In this document: piece after piece, positions 17,105 through 26,030 of the stretch
How the letters are laid out: the number at the start of each line of letters is the position of its first letter
Position numbering within the stretch: the first letter of the stretch is position 1
Assembly: GCA_003513495.1 (NCBI GenBank)
Contig: DOPM01000022.1
Coordinates: 71,782 to 135,781 of the forward strand
DNA from: Desulfosporosinus sp.
Lineage (GTDB): Bacteria; Bacillota; Desulfitobacteriia; Desulfitobacteriales; Desulfitobacteriaceae
Reading direction: 5' to 3'
Length of the DNA: 64,000 bases
Translations under genes and position numbers: made by a program
The notes under the pieces: model-generated
Told to the model about the DNA's origin: nothing
The model's database searches: none
The model's input: the letters and a program-made list of their open reading frames with translations, nothing else

Positions 17105-17136
17105 TTTCAGACTAATTATTAATAATTAGTCTGAAA
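17105..17136. terminator. Perfect 32-bp palindrome after MBL gene, before chemoreceptor 1
   Basis: TTTCAGACTAATTATT pairs perfectly with AATAATTAGTCTGAAA. It sits 12 bp after the MBL stop and 22 bp before the first chemoreceptor start. It could be a terminator or an operator; no T-run follows. Confidence 0.5.
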
Positions 17137-17158
17137 TAAATATGAGGAGCGGACAAAA

Positions 17159-18469
17159 ATGAGAGGTAGCAAAGGAAAACCTAATAAGGGAGAGCAGAAG
17201 GTAAGTTTGGGCAAGTATCTTAGCAAAAACTTAGGAATAGGCGTTCCAGTGGTTTCCTCGGTTGGATTGGCTCTTGCTTTATTAATTGATCTAAGTAGGC
17301 CTCAAACCTTATCTTTGTTTTTGTATTTTCTTTTTTTTGGAGCAGCCATAGGAGCTCTTGTTTCCCTAAAGAACTACTATTCTCTATTGAAGCCAATCTA
17401 TGAGATGGAGAAGGGGATTATCTTGGTTGCTCAAGGAGATTTAACCCAAGAAATTAATATTAACAAAAAAAGCGATTTAGCGGATATAGGTCGAGTATTT
17501 AACCAGATGGTGAAGAACTTCAATATAATTATTCATAAGATTGGAGAGATGGCAAACCTATGGGTTACTTCGTCTGAAGAATTATCCGCTAGCTCTCAAG
17601 AAGTGACTGCAACGAATAGCGATGTTGCCAGTAATACAAGTAAAATGGCTGAGGAAGTTCATAATCAAGTACGAACGCTAGAACAAATGAGAACTATGGT
17701 AACCGAACTTGAAAATGCGTCTCGTATGATAGCACAAAGAGCAAAGTCAGTTTCTAAAGAAGCTGTGACATCTGAAAGACATTCGGAGGCAGGATTAGCG
17801 AAGCTCTCCGAAATAGTGACTACTATGGAGGAGACAAACCAGTCCGTAAACAATTCTGTTAGGACTATCGAAGATCTAGCGGATCAATCAAATCGTATCG
17901 GATTAATCGCTGAGACAATTGCCCAAGTGGCAAACCAAACAGATCTATTGGCACTGAACGCTGCAATAGAAGCTGCTCGGGCCGGGAACCATGGGAGGGG
18001 GTTTGCGGTAGTTGCAGATGAAATCCGCAAACTCGCAGAGGATGTAGCTTCTTCAACACGTGAAGTAACGAGAATTACTACTCTTATTCAACATAGGGTA
18101 GATTATGCGGTTAAAGGCATGATGCAAACAGATTCGAGTGTAAAAATTAGTGTTGCCTCAATACAGGAGGCTCAGAAGGCTTTAGAGATCATCACACATT
18201 CAACAAAAGAAGTTTCGGCAAATATTTCAGATATTGCTTCATCTAGTGAGCAAACACTAGAAAGTATGGAGGAAATGAAGAAGCATGTAAATAGGTTTGT
18301 CCTTGTTTCACAAGCTACAGAAGCAACAGTAGAGGCAATTGAAGACTCGACCACTGAAGTTGCCTCAACCATGCAAAATGTTGCGTCAGAAGCCCAATCG
18401 CTAGCCCAAAATGCGAGTCAAATTCAACAAGAATTAAAACGGTTTAAAGTTCTCAAAGCGATTCTCTAA
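17159..18469 (+). CDS. Methyl-accepting chemotaxis protein 1, no external domain
   Basis: A 436-residue chemoreceptor. Two hydrophobic helices (about 27-45 and 52-72) are separated by only a few residues, so there is no extracellular sensor domain. A HAMP domain (about 75-125) and a long signalling coiled coil follow. The hairpin tip reads QVANQTDLLALNAAIEAARA then GFAVVADEIRKLAE, the conserved CheA/CheW contact region. It is the first of three similar receptors on the same strand, 20 bp before the second. It would sense membrane or cytoplasmic state rather than an external ligand. Confidence 0.9.
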   Translation: MRGSKGKPNKGEQKVSLGKYLSKNLGIGVPVVSSVGLALALLIDLSRPQTLSLFLYFLFFGAAIGALVSLKNYYSLLKPIYEMEKGIILVAQGDLTQEININKKSDLADIGRVFNQMVKNFNIIIHKIGEMANLWVTSSEELSASSQEVTATNSDVASNTSKMAEEVHNQVRTLEQMRTMVTELENASRMIAQRAKSVSKEAVTSERHSEAGLAKLSEIVTTMEETNQSVNNSVRTIEDLADQSNRIGLIAETIAQVANQTDLLALNAAIEAARAGNHGRGFAVVADEIRKLAEDVASSTREVTRITTLIQHRVDYAVKGMMQTDSSVKISVASIQEAQKALEIITHSTKEVSANISDIASSSEQTLESMEEMKKHVNRFVLVSQATEATVEAIEDSTTEVASTMQNVASEAQSLAQNASQIQQELKRFKVLKAIL

Positions 18470-18489
18470 AGGAAGGAGGATGAGGCTTA

Positions 18490-19785
18490 ATGTATGGTAG
18501 TGAGGAATACCCTAAAAAGGGAAAGCAGGATATCGGTTTAGGAAAGTATCTGGGCAAAAATTTGGGTATTGCTGTTCCTATGCTTAGCGTTATGGGTCTA
18601 GTAATAGCTTATTTTATGAAACTTAACTGGTCAAAATCTCTTGTAGTTTTTCTAGGCTTTGTACTATCAGCGACATTCATCGGATTTATTATAATGATAA
18701 AAAATTATTACTTAATTTTTAAGCCCATTTATGCCATGCAACAAGGAATTCGTTTGGTATCAGAAGGAGATTTAACTCAACGAATTGACACAGCAAAAAA
18801 ACGTGATATTGCCGAGTTAGGGCGGGCGTTTAACCATATGATTATTAACTTTAACGAAATCATACATAACATTGGTGATATGGCAAACTCTTGGGTTGTT
18901 TCGTCAGAAGAATTATCAGCAAGCTCCGAAGAAGTAACCACAACGAATAACCGCATTGCCAAGTCTACAAGCCAAATGGCCTTAGATACGAGAGAGCAAG
19001 TACAAACCTTAAAACAGATGGAAACAATGGTCGCTGAATTGGAAAGTGCTGCTCAAATGATTGCCCAAAATGCCATGGCCGTTTCCGAAGAGGCTGTTAA
19101 ATCTGAAAGAAATTCGGAAGATGGACTCGTCAAACTCTCAGTTATTGTTTCAACAATGGAAGAGACGAATAAAGCTGTATATAAATCTGCGCGAACCATT
19201 GAGGAACTAGCCGAACAATCTAATCATATTGGTTCTATCACCGAAACAATTGCTCAAGTAGCACAACAAACGAACCTTTTAGCACTGAATGCAGCAATTG
19301 AAGCAGCTCGTGCTGGGGAACATGGGAAAGGTTTTGCCGTGGTTGCTGACGAGATTCGCAAACTCGCAGAGAATGTAGCTACTTCTACAAGGGAAGTTAC
19401 AGAAATTACGACTCTTATCCAACAGAGTGTTAATTATGCAGTTAAAGGAATGATGCAAACAGATTTAAAGGTTAAGGATAGTGTTGCTTCAATCCGTGAA
19501 GCACAAGAAACTCTTTCAGTTATTACTTCTTCAACAAAAGAGGTGTCAGTTAACATTTCAGATATTGCCTCTTTTATTGAACAAACTCTTGGAAGTATGA
19601 AAGAAATGACGAACTATGTAAATACAGTTATTCAAGTTTCTGAGGAAGCAGCTATCACGGCAGAATCTATTGAGCAAGCAACTTTTGAAGTGACTGCAAC
19701 TATGCAAGTAGTAGCGTTAGAGGCCCAGTCTCTAGCGAAAAATGCCAATCAACTTCTGAAAGAAATTGAACGTTTTAAGGTATAA
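18490..19785 (+). CDS. Methyl-accepting chemotaxis protein 2, no external domain
   Basis: A 431-residue receptor with the same plan as its neighbours: two N-terminal membrane helices with almost no loop, HAMP, then the signalling domain with TNLLALNAAIEAARAGEHGK at the tip. Start ATG 18490 is behind GGAAGGAGGATGAGG. It lies 20 bp after receptor 1, so probably the same transcript. The second half is more alike among the three than the membrane part, as expected after duplication. Confidence 0.9.
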   Translation: MYGSEEYPKKGKQDIGLGKYLGKNLGIAVPMLSVMGLVIAYFMKLNWSKSLVVFLGFVLSATFIGFIIMIKNYYLIFKPIYAMQQGIRLVSEGDLTQRIDTAKKRDIAELGRAFNHMIINFNEIIHNIGDMANSWVVSSEELSASSEEVTTTNNRIAKSTSQMALDTREQVQTLKQMETMVAELESAAQMIAQNAMAVSEEAVKSERNSEDGLVKLSVIVSTMEETNKAVYKSARTIEELAEQSNHIGSITETIAQVAQQTNLLALNAAIEAARAGEHGKGFAVVADEIRKLAENVATSTREVTEITTLIQQSVNYAVKGMMQTDLKVKDSVASIREAQETLSVITSSTKEVSVNISDIASFIEQTLGSMKEMTNYVNTVIQVSEEAAITAESIEQATFEVTATMQVVALEAQSLAKNANQLLKEIERFKV

Positions 19786-19941
19786 ACGATACCCTTCGTG
19801 TTCACAAAGAGGTTTAAAATAATAGCAGAAGAGTACTTTAATATTTGAGGATAGTGAACATTAATTGATTAAATTATCATAATATTCAAAACCGGGTTAT
19901 TATCGTATAGCCACTTTTGGGATAAAACGGGAGGGGATTCA

Positions 19942-21234
19942 GTGGAAGGCACATATGAAAAAAAGGAAAACAAGAAGCATACAATCAGTTTGGTCAAGTA
20001 CATTGGTCAAACATTAATTACGGTGGTTCCTATGGTATCTATAATGGGACTAGTGATAGCTTATATTATGAAACTTGATCGGTCAAATTCAATAAAAATA
20101 CTATTTATGTTTGTATTATCTGGCATTCTCATAGGGGTTTTTGCTTCTTTAAAAAATTACATCCGATTTCTTAAGCCTATATATATAATGCAGCAAAAGA
20201 TTGTTCAGGTCGCGCAAGGGGATCTAACACAAAGAATCAGTGTTTCCCAAAATAGCGTTGTTGAATTAGGGCAAGCCTTTAACGATATGATGGATAACTT
20301 CGGAGGTATTATTTATAAGTTGCGCGAGATGGCAAAGGCTTGGGCTGTTTCCTCGGAGGAATTATCAGCAAGCTCTGAAGAGGTTACTGCGACGAACCTC
20401 AATGTCGTTGATTTTACGACTCAAATGGCCTCAGAGGCTCGGGAACAAGCAAGAACACAACAGCAAATGCAAGTAATGGTATCGGAGCTCGAAAATGCTG
20501 CTCAAATGATCGCCGAAAGGGCTACGTCTGTTTCCCATGAGGCCGTAAAATCGGAAAAGCATTCTGAAGATGGATTATCTAAGCTTTCGGTTATCGTCGC
20601 TACAATGGAAGAGACGAATAGATCGGTGAACAATTCTGTGCGGACCATAGAGGAACTAGCTGAACAATCAAATCGCATTGGTTCGATCACGGAAACAATA
20701 GCTCAAGTGGCACGGCAAACCAATCTTTTGGCACTAAATGCGGCGATAGAAGCAGCAAGAGCGGGGGAACAAGGAAAGGGCTTTGCCGTTGTTGCTGACG
20801 AAATACGTAAACTCGCAGAGAATGTAGCTTCTTCAACACGGGAAGTTACGGATATTACGTCACTTATTCAACAGAGTATTAGTTCGGCAGTAGAAGGAAT
20901 GATGAAGACAGATTCTAAAGTAAAAGAGAGTGTCATTTCCATACATGATGCACAAGAGACATTAGCTATTATTGCGAATTCGACGAAAGATGTATCTATT
21001 AATATTTCCGATATTGCTGCCTCAAGCGAGCAAATGCTTGGAAGTATGGAGGAAATGAATCTTTATGTCGATAGGGTAAAACAAGTTTCTGAAGAAGCTG
21101 TACAAAAGGCAGAACATATTGAGGAGTCTACTACTGAAGTATCTGCAACGATGCAAATTGTAGCTGCAACTGCCCAATCTCTGGCTCAAAACGCAAGCCA
21201 GATTAAAGATGTAGTCGAACAATTTAAGGTATAG
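19942..21234 (+). CDS. Methyl-accepting chemotaxis protein 3, no external domain
   Basis: A 430-residue receptor, third of the tandem set. The GTG start at 19942 has GGGAGGGG upstream. Two close membrane helices, HAMP and the tip TNLLALNAAIEAARAGEQGK are present. It is separated from receptor 2 by 156 bp, and thus may have its own promoter. The next operon starts only 170 bp downstream, with sigma-54 signals in the gap. Confidence 0.9.
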   Translation: MEGTYEKKENKKHTISLVKYIGQTLITVVPMVSIMGLVIAYIMKLDRSNSIKILFMFVLSGILIGVFASLKNYIRFLKPIYIMQQKIVQVAQGDLTQRISVSQNSVVELGQAFNDMMDNFGGIIYKLREMAKAWAVSSEELSASSEEVTATNLNVVDFTTQMASEAREQARTQQQMQVMVSELENAAQMIAERATSVSHEAVKSEKHSEDGLSKLSVIVATMEETNRSVNNSVRTIEELAEQSNRIGSITETIAQVARQTNLLALNAAIEAARAGEQGKGFAVVADEIRKLAENVASSTREVTDITSLIQQSISSAVEGMMKTDSKVKESVISIHDAQETLAIIANSTKDVSINISDIAASSEQMLGSMEEMNLYVDRVKQVSEEAVQKAEHIEESTTEVSATMQIVAATAQSLAQNASQIKDVVEQFKV

Positions 21235-21256
21235 GCACATGTGATTGAATACTACA

Positions 21257-21273
21257 TGTATGAGAAACGTACA
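21257..21273. promoter_or_regulatory. Putative enhancer site (UAS) for the sigma-54 activator, copy A
   Basis: TGTATGAGAAACGTACA has arms TGTATG and CGTACA, an inverted repeat with one mismatch and a 5-bp centre. It lies 76 bp upstream of the -24 element at 21349. The same design recurs upstream of the other sigma-54 promoter (25907-25923). Confidence 0.55.
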
Positions 21274-21348
21274 CAGAGCCCGATGGAGATAAAACAGAAT
21301 TTACTGCTACTTAGTTGTTAAACCGCAATTTTAGAGGAATATCCCTAC

Positions 21349-21365
21349 TTGGCATATATTTTGCA
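21349..21365 (+). promoter_or_regulatory. Sigma-54 (-24/-12) promoter of the Fe-S/MaoC operon
   Basis: TTGGCATATATTTTGCA has the invariant GG and GC with exactly 10 bp between and fits the TGGCAY-N5-TTGCA consensus. It lies about 40 bp before the first gene of the operon. Confidence 0.85.
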
Positions 21366-21403
21366 AATAGATTATAGATGAATTGCAAAGGAGGAATCTC
21401 GGT

Positions 21404-22237
21404 ATGTGTTGGGTATGTGAAAAATATGGTAATGGTCAGAAATGGTATCTCAACCCTGAGAACTATGCTCGACGACTTTATAAAGTGCGTAAGGAAGGTC
21501 AGGAATCAAAGGGTGCTGATGCAGACCCACAGGCAGCAGGTATGGGAGCGGGTGTGGTAGCTGAGCTAGTTAAAGCCCGAATCAGCGGGGATCTTGAATG
21601 GGAAGCGGAAATAAAACGAGAAGCCTTGGAACATGCCTATCAAACTCACTTTGGGCAAGTTGTTACGTTGGATGAATACTTAGACATCCTAGATATTGCC
21701 TATCCTCTAGCAAAAATGACCTGCGGATGCCGTCGGGTGCAGAGGGGTATGCCTGATGAAGAGAATTTTACGTGTATGGGCATAGGACCGGGTATGTACA
21801 AATGGGAACGCTGGCCAGAGACCTATCGCGGCGGAGTAGAATTTATCACCCCAGAAGAGGCCAAGCAGTGGGCTTTAATGAACCACAAAGAGGGTCGAGT
21901 TCAGACTGTTGATGTGTTTGGTACGCCGTACATAGGAGGATTATGTCAGTGCGAGTATCCAGGGTGTGTTGCAGTTCGTAACAGGATTGACTATGATTTT
22001 AAATTCCTGTTGAAAGGGCATACGGTTGCAAAAGTCGATCGCGAAAAGTGTACTGGATGCAAAAGCTGTTTAGGCCGTTGCCAGTTCAAGGCTCTTAACC
22101 TAGAAGTTTACACTAACAAGGCTTATGTTGATATGGATCAGTGTTTTGGCTGCGGATTATGTTTGACGGCTTGTCCGACTGGAGCTATCGAATTATTCGA
22201 TAGGGAAAGTATGCCTGGACTAGCAGAGAACTGGTAA
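21404..22237 (+). CDS. Iron-sulfur protein with C-terminal 2x[4Fe-4S] ferredoxin domain
   Basis: A 277-residue protein. The N-terminus has a CWVC pair at residues 2-5. The middle (about 110-190) carries scattered cysteines in CGCRRVQRG, FTCMGIG and CQCEYPGC, which could bind another cofactor. The C-terminal part is a two-cluster ferredoxin: CTGCKSCLGRCQF and CFGCGLCLTACPTGA. The start is ATG 21404 with AAGGAGG nine nt before; the longer frame overlaps that site. First gene of a sigma-54 operon. I infer an electron carrier or oxidoreductase subunit for the nearby acyl-CoA oxidation genes; the N-terminal domain is not one I recognise. Confidence 0.8.
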   Translation: MCWVCEKYGNGQKWYLNPENYARRLYKVRKEGQESKGADADPQAAGMGAGVVAELVKARISGDLEWEAEIKREALEHAYQTHFGQVVTLDEYLDILDIAYPLAKMTCGCRRVQRGMPDEENFTCMGIGPGMYKWERWPETYRGGVEFITPEEAKQWALMNHKEGRVQTVDVFGTPYIGGLCQCEYPGCVAVRNRIDYDFKFLLKGHTVAKVDREKCTGCKSCLGRCQFKALNLEVYTNKAYVDMDQCFGCGLCLTACPTGAIELFDRESMPGLAENW

Positions 22238-22251
22238 GGGGGGATTGAAAA

Positions 22252-22572
22252 ATGCTTGCACAAATTAACATTGACTATAATTTATGTAAGGATCCATTAG
22301 GATGTCGCCAATGTTTAAGTGTGTGCCCATCCGTGGTTTTTGTATGTGGTCCCACAAAGGTATGGAAAGGGCGAGAAACTGATCCTAGTGAATACAAGAT
22401 TATAGGGCGTTATTTTGATAAATGTTCCGGTTGTGGCGATTGTGTTAAGAATTGTCCTACGGGTGCAATATACTTGGAATTCTTACCGCGTGAGCAGTTA
22501 GCCCAGAAATTTAGAGAAGAACGGGCAACCCAACTTAGAGAGCGTAATGGAATGATAGAAAAGGAGAGTTAA
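22252..22572 (+). CDS. Small 2x[4Fe-4S] ferredoxin-like protein
   Basis: A 106-residue protein. The first motif, CKDPLGCRQCLSVCPSV, is an unusual spacing with an insertion after the first Cys. The second, CSGCGDCVKNCPTGA, is standard. The two are separated by about 45 residues, longer than in classical ferredoxins. It starts 14 bp after the previous gene behind AAGGGGGG and ends 2 bp before the next. It probably works with the 277-residue Fe-S protein in electron transfer. Confidence 0.8.
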   Translation: MLAQINIDYNLCKDPLGCRQCLSVCPSVVFVCGPTKVWKGRETDPSEYKIIGRYFDKCSGCGDCVKNCPTGAIYLEFLPREQLAQKFREERATQLRERNGMIEKES

Positions 22573-22574
22573 GT

Positions 22575-23168
22575 ATGACGTTGGATTTTAAGGTCTTGCA
22601 AAAAGTCAAAGGCAATCCCAGCGCGGAGGTTGCACCTGGCCGACGATTAAAATCAGTCCCCGACCAAGATTATGTGTATGATCTGCCCAAGGAACTAATC
22701 TACAAAGTCCAACAGGAATTTCCGATAGATCATTTGATTGACTCGACTGAAAAGACAAATGAGGGTTTTTTGGCTGAAAAGGGTAGAACGTTTATGGATC
22801 TTTTGATAAAGGAAGCAGATTCAAAGGAATTCATGGATAGAACAGGTGAGATGATTGAACAGGTAGCCCAGCAAACAGGGATTCGGTTCCCTCACGTCCT
22901 AGAAAGGTACATTGAACTTGGGATACTGTCTCTACGTCCAAGGGATGCTTGGACGGTTACGGAGGCGACTACAAAAGCTTTAAAGGTTCGAAGCTTTAAC
23001 TGCAGTTTAAGTAAGTTTTTGGCTGATCAAGGAATAAAGGATTGTCAGGTTTTTTGTTTGGCAGCTAATGAGGTCGCTGCCCAAAAAGCTGGAACCAAGG
23101 TGAATATAACTTATAGTAAAGATGCAACGGGCAGTGGGCTATGTGAACTTGCTTTTTGCCCTCAATAA
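22575..23168 (+). CDS. Unknown protein of the sigma-54 Fe-S operon, 197 residues
   Basis: I do not recognise this family. It is soluble and mostly helical in the first 120 residues (DLPKELIYKVQQEFPIDHL), with a C-terminal alpha/beta portion holding four cysteines (FNCSLSKF, DCQVFC, LCELAFC). The last two are at the extreme C-terminus (CELAFCPQ). The cysteines could bind a cluster or metal. The start ATG is right behind AAAGGAGAG and nearly overlaps the stop of the ferredoxin gene, so translation is coupled. Its place between two ferredoxins and a hydratase suggests a subunit or assembly partner. Confidence 0.6.
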   Translation: MTLDFKVLQKVKGNPSAEVAPGRRLKSVPDQDYVYDLPKELIYKVQQEFPIDHLIDSTEKTNEGFLAEKGRTFMDLLIKEADSKEFMDRTGEMIEQVAQQTGIRFPHVLERYIELGILSLRPRDAWTVTEATTKALKVRSFNCSLSKFLADQGIKDCQVFCLAANEVAAQKAGTKVNITYSKDATGSGLCELAFCPQ

Positions 23169-23183
23169 GGAGGATAAGTTGCT

Positions 23184-23387
23184 TTGCACATTGGACATAA
23201 CGAGGATGACATAGATCACGAAAGCCTTGCTATGAGACATTTAGGTGAGGGGATTGCTAAAGAAGCTGCGGGTAAGCTGCATGAAGCTTTTAATGAGTAT
23301 ATGGTAGCTAATGTTCTCGATCCTCAATTAGAAGTCGCACAGATAAAACTTAAGGAACTTAAACAGAAGCTTGTCTCTGATCGATAA
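23184..23387 (+). CDS. Small TPR-like helical protein, 67 residues
   Basis: Start is TTG 23184 behind AAGGAGG. The product is a helical hairpin resembling one and a half TPR units (AGKLHEAFNEYMVANVLDPQLEVA), rich in charge and with several His near the start. It has no cysteine. It lies 15 bp after the unknown gene and 32 bp before the MaoC-type gene. Probably an adaptor within the operon's complex; function unknown. Confidence 0.6.
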   Translation: MHIGHNEDDIDHESLAMRHLGEGIAKEAAGKLHEAFNEYMVANVLDPQLEVAQIKLKELKQKLVSDR

Positions 23388-23419
23388 GATCATCTGCAAA
23401 AAGGGGAAGGCGAAGTTTT

Positions 23420-24205
23420 ATGATAGGGAAAGAATTAATTGGTCGAGAAAGCGAGTCTGTTGTATTGAAAATTAGGCTCGAGGAAGTGCGTAGGTTTGCC
23501 GAGGGCATAGGAATTCCGTTTAATGGTGAGGTACCAGTAACCTATATAGGAACGTTACTTCATGCTGATATTCCAGGGCTTGAACTGACCAATGCTGGAA
23601 TGATCCACGGAGAGCAGAAGATAGCCTATCGACGTTCTCTCTCTGTTGGAGATAGCCTTACCTATAAACGGCGTATTAAAGATGTTCATGAACGAACCAG
23701 CAAGCTTGAAAAGATAATGTTAGTGGTACTTGAAACGACTGGTTATGACCTAACAGGCGAGTTGGTTTTTTCCTGCAGTTCGACATTAATAACCCCGGTT
23801 AAGGGGGATAAGTGTTTGAATAATTATCAGGTCTCTGATCGAGGACCCATCCGAGAATGGGAACCTAACCACGTCCAAATTCGACAATTTGCTGAGGCTT
23901 CCGGTGATTTTAACCCTATTTATTTAGATGACACCTATGCGCGTCAAGTTGGTCTAGAGGGTATGGTAGCGCATGGAACGCTAACTATGGGTCAATTAGA
24001 GGCTATGCTAACGGAATGGATCGGCAAAACGGGGAGAATAAGTAAGCTTAATGTTCGTTTCGAGCAGGTAGTTCGTCCAGGGGACAAGATTACCTTTTGC
24101 GGCTCTATACGATTACGTACTGAAAAGGTAATAGTTTGCGATATAGTAGCTTACAATAAAAAAGAGGAGATAGTTTTATCGGGTTTGGCACACATAGTAA
24201 ACTAG
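23420..24205 (+). CDS. MaoC-like double hot-dog (R)-specific hydratase
   Basis: A 261-residue protein with two hot-dog halves. The N-terminal half is a degenerate FAS1-type dehydratase domain. The C-terminal half (from about 140) has the hydratase 2 motif FAEASGDFNPIYLDDTYA followed by GMVAHG, with the catalytic Asp and His. These enzymes add water to enoyl-CoA to give the R-3-hydroxyacyl-CoA, or act on related thioesters. It is the last gene of the sigma-54 operon. The pathway already has the S-specific FadN, so an R-specific or unusual-chain substrate is likely. Confidence 0.82.
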   Translation: MIGKELIGRESESVVLKIRLEEVRRFAEGIGIPFNGEVPVTYIGTLLHADIPGLELTNAGMIHGEQKIAYRRSLSVGDSLTYKRRIKDVHERTSKLEKIMLVVLETTGYDLTGELVFSCSSTLITPVKGDKCLNNYQVSDRGPIREWEPNHVQIRQFAEASGDFNPIYLDDTYARQVGLEGMVAHGTLTMGQLEAMLTEWIGKTGRISKLNVRFEQVVRPGDKITFCGSIRLRTEKVIVCDIVAYNKKEEIVLSGLAHIVN

Positions 24206-24261
24206 TTTAATTAAAGTTGAACAAAAAACATAGTGTTCCTATCGTACTAGAGGCTTTCTGT

Positions 24262-24320
24262 GCCAAAGCATAGTGCGGGGACCTATCCTACTTCCCCTAG
24301 CATAGGAGAAAATGCTTTGT
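24262..24320 (+). terminator. Nested hairpin after the Fe-S/MaoC operon
   Basis: CAAAGCAT (24264) pairs with ATGCTTTG (24312); inside, CCTAT pairs with ATAGG. It lies about 60 bp after the operon's last stop, with a moderately T-rich flank. Probable terminator. The rest of the 24206-24452 gap is AT-rich with no other clear signal. Confidence 0.45.
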
Positions 24321-24452
24321 TTAGTGCTTTCTCATGTTCTAGGGTTATTTATTATAATATTTTAAATTATTAAAATAATTGGTCGGGGTTATTTACTTTC
24401 AATAGATGCAACCTGTATAATATTGACAGAAGATTTAAATTGGAGGATTAAC

Positions 24453-25856
24453 ATGAGTGATAGAGCCCATGCTGTTATAACGAAGGCTTTTCCGCGATGG
24501 GATCGAAAACTTCTATTTGAAATCCTCAATAATATTCATGATGTCGTTATGGTTATCGACTTAGATACAAGAATTGTTTATGCAAACGAAGCCTATGCCA
24601 AGATTCTGGGGGTACCAGTAGCAAAAGTATTAGGGCGCAGGCTAGATAAAATTGAACCTAAGGCTGAGGCAATCAACGTACTGCGTACGGGCAATCCATA
24701 CCAAATAGGCGGGGATTACTTGGATTCCCTTGGTATCAATGTGGTAGGAAGTTCATTTCTTTTATATGATGATAACAACAATATCATTGGCTGTGTCTCA
24801 ATTTTTAAAAATATTACGGATGTTGTAGAACTAAACCGTGAGTTACAGCAGACAAAGGGTGTAGCGGATTATTTGAAACAGCAGTTAGAACAATGGGAAC
24901 AGCTGCCCCTGTCTTTCAAAGAATATGTAGGTCAAAACACTCGAGTGAAGAAAACCTTAGTATTAGCAGCTAAGGTAGCACGTACAGATAGTACGGTTCT
25001 AATTCTTGGTGAAAGTGGAGTTGGGAAAGAGGTATTAGCTAGGGCTGTTCATAATAGTAGCAGACGCAAGGATATGCCCATGATCAAGGTGAATTGTGCC
25101 GCGATGCCTGAGAATTTAATTGAGAGTGAACTGTTTGGATATGAGGACGGAGCGTTTACAGGGGCTAAAAAGGGAGGTAAACTTGGTAAGTTTGAACTGG
25201 CCCATTGTGGAACTATTTTTCTCGATGAAATTGGAGATATGAGTCTCACTATGCAAGCAAAGTTATTACGTGTATTGCAAGAAAAAGAGTTCGAACGGGT
25301 AGGTGGGAATAAAACAATCAAGGTCGATATACGAGTGATTGCAGCAACTAACCGAGATTTAGAAAAAATGATCAATGACGGATCGTTCAGGCTTGATCTG
25401 TACTACCGGCTAAATATTGTACCACTGACATTGTCCCCACTACGTGAACGTAAGGATGATTTACTGGCCCTCGCTAAGACATTCCTTGATCAGTTCTCAC
25501 GGGAAGTCGGGCATGAGCTGAATCTGTCGCCCAGAGTGATAAGATTTTTTCAGGAATATAACTGGCCCGGTAACATCCGGGAATTACAAAATGTTTTAGA
25601 ACATGCAAGTATTGTCTGTGGGGGCGGGACCATTGAAATTCAGCACTTACCCGCTCGCATGATTCCGACCGACGATAATAACATGACATTAAAGGATAAG
25701 CCTTACGCTGTTAGGGAGATACTCGCTAGGATGGAAAAGGAACTAATATTATCAGCCTTAGATACATATAACAACAACCGTACTAAAGCTATGAAAGCCT
25801 TGGGGTTTTCGAGACGGGTTTTTTACGATAAGTTAATTAGATACGGTATCGACTGA
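24453..25856 (+). CDS. PAS-domain sigma-54-dependent transcription activator
   Basis: A 467-residue enhancer-binding protein. An N-terminal PAS domain (about 15-125; VIDLDTRIVYANEAYAKILG) is the likely sensor of a small molecule or redox state. The central AAA+ domain has GESGVGKE (Walker A), the sigma-54 contact loop GAFTGA and FLDEIGDM (Walker B). The C-terminal Fis-type helix-turn-helix reads NNRTKAMKALGFSRRVFYDK. The start is ATG 24453 with TTGGAGG upstream; the longer frame starts at TTG 24423. It lies between two operons that each carry a -24/-12 promoter and a similar inverted repeat, so it very likely activates both. Confidence 0.9.
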   Translation: MSDRAHAVITKAFPRWDRKLLFEILNNIHDVVMVIDLDTRIVYANEAYAKILGVPVAKVLGRRLDKIEPKAEAINVLRTGNPYQIGGDYLDSLGINVVGSSFLLYDDNNNIIGCVSIFKNITDVVELNRELQQTKGVADYLKQQLEQWEQLPLSFKEYVGQNTRVKKTLVLAAKVARTDSTVLILGESGVGKEVLARAVHNSSRRKDMPMIKVNCAAMPENLIESELFGYEDGAFTGAKKGGKLGKFELAHCGTIFLDEIGDMSLTMQAKLLRVLQEKEFERVGGNKTIKVDIRVIAATNRDLEKMINDGSFRLDLYYRLNIVPLTLSPLRERKDDLLALAKTFLDQFSREVGHELNLSPRVIRFFQEYNWPGNIRELQNVLEHASIVCGGGTIEIQHLPARMIPTDDNNMTLKDKPYAVREILARMEKELILSALDTYNNNRTKAMKALGFSRRVFYDKLIRYGID

Positions 25857-25906
25857 TTAATTTTAATAAATAATCAATAGGCATGCTATAACTTTAAAGG
25901 AAGACA

Positions 25907-25923
25907 TGTGCGCTTTGCGCACA
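25907..25923. promoter_or_regulatory. Putative enhancer site (UAS) for the sigma-54 activator, copy B
   Basis: TGTGCGCTTTGCGCACA is a perfect inverted repeat, arms TGTGCG and CGCACA with a 5-bp centre. It lies 108 bp before the -24 element at 26031. It has the same arm length, spacing and outer bases as the site at 21257-21273. Confidence 0.65.
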
Positions 25924-25970
25924 AAAATTAAAAAAAGAATATGGTTTTGTATCTATTTCCTTACATAGGA

Positions 25971-26014
25971 AAAAACCCTCAGTGGACTGCTTTTTGCCAG
26001 ACAAGAGGGTTTTT
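25971..26014 (+). terminator. Terminator after the sigma-54 activator gene
   Basis: AAAAACCCTC pairs with GAGGGTTTTT, and the T-run continues to 26016. It lies between the enhancer-like site and the -24/-12 promoter, so it separates the activator gene from the next operon. Confidence 0.8.
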
Positions 26015-26030
26015 TTGTATATTCCAAGAG

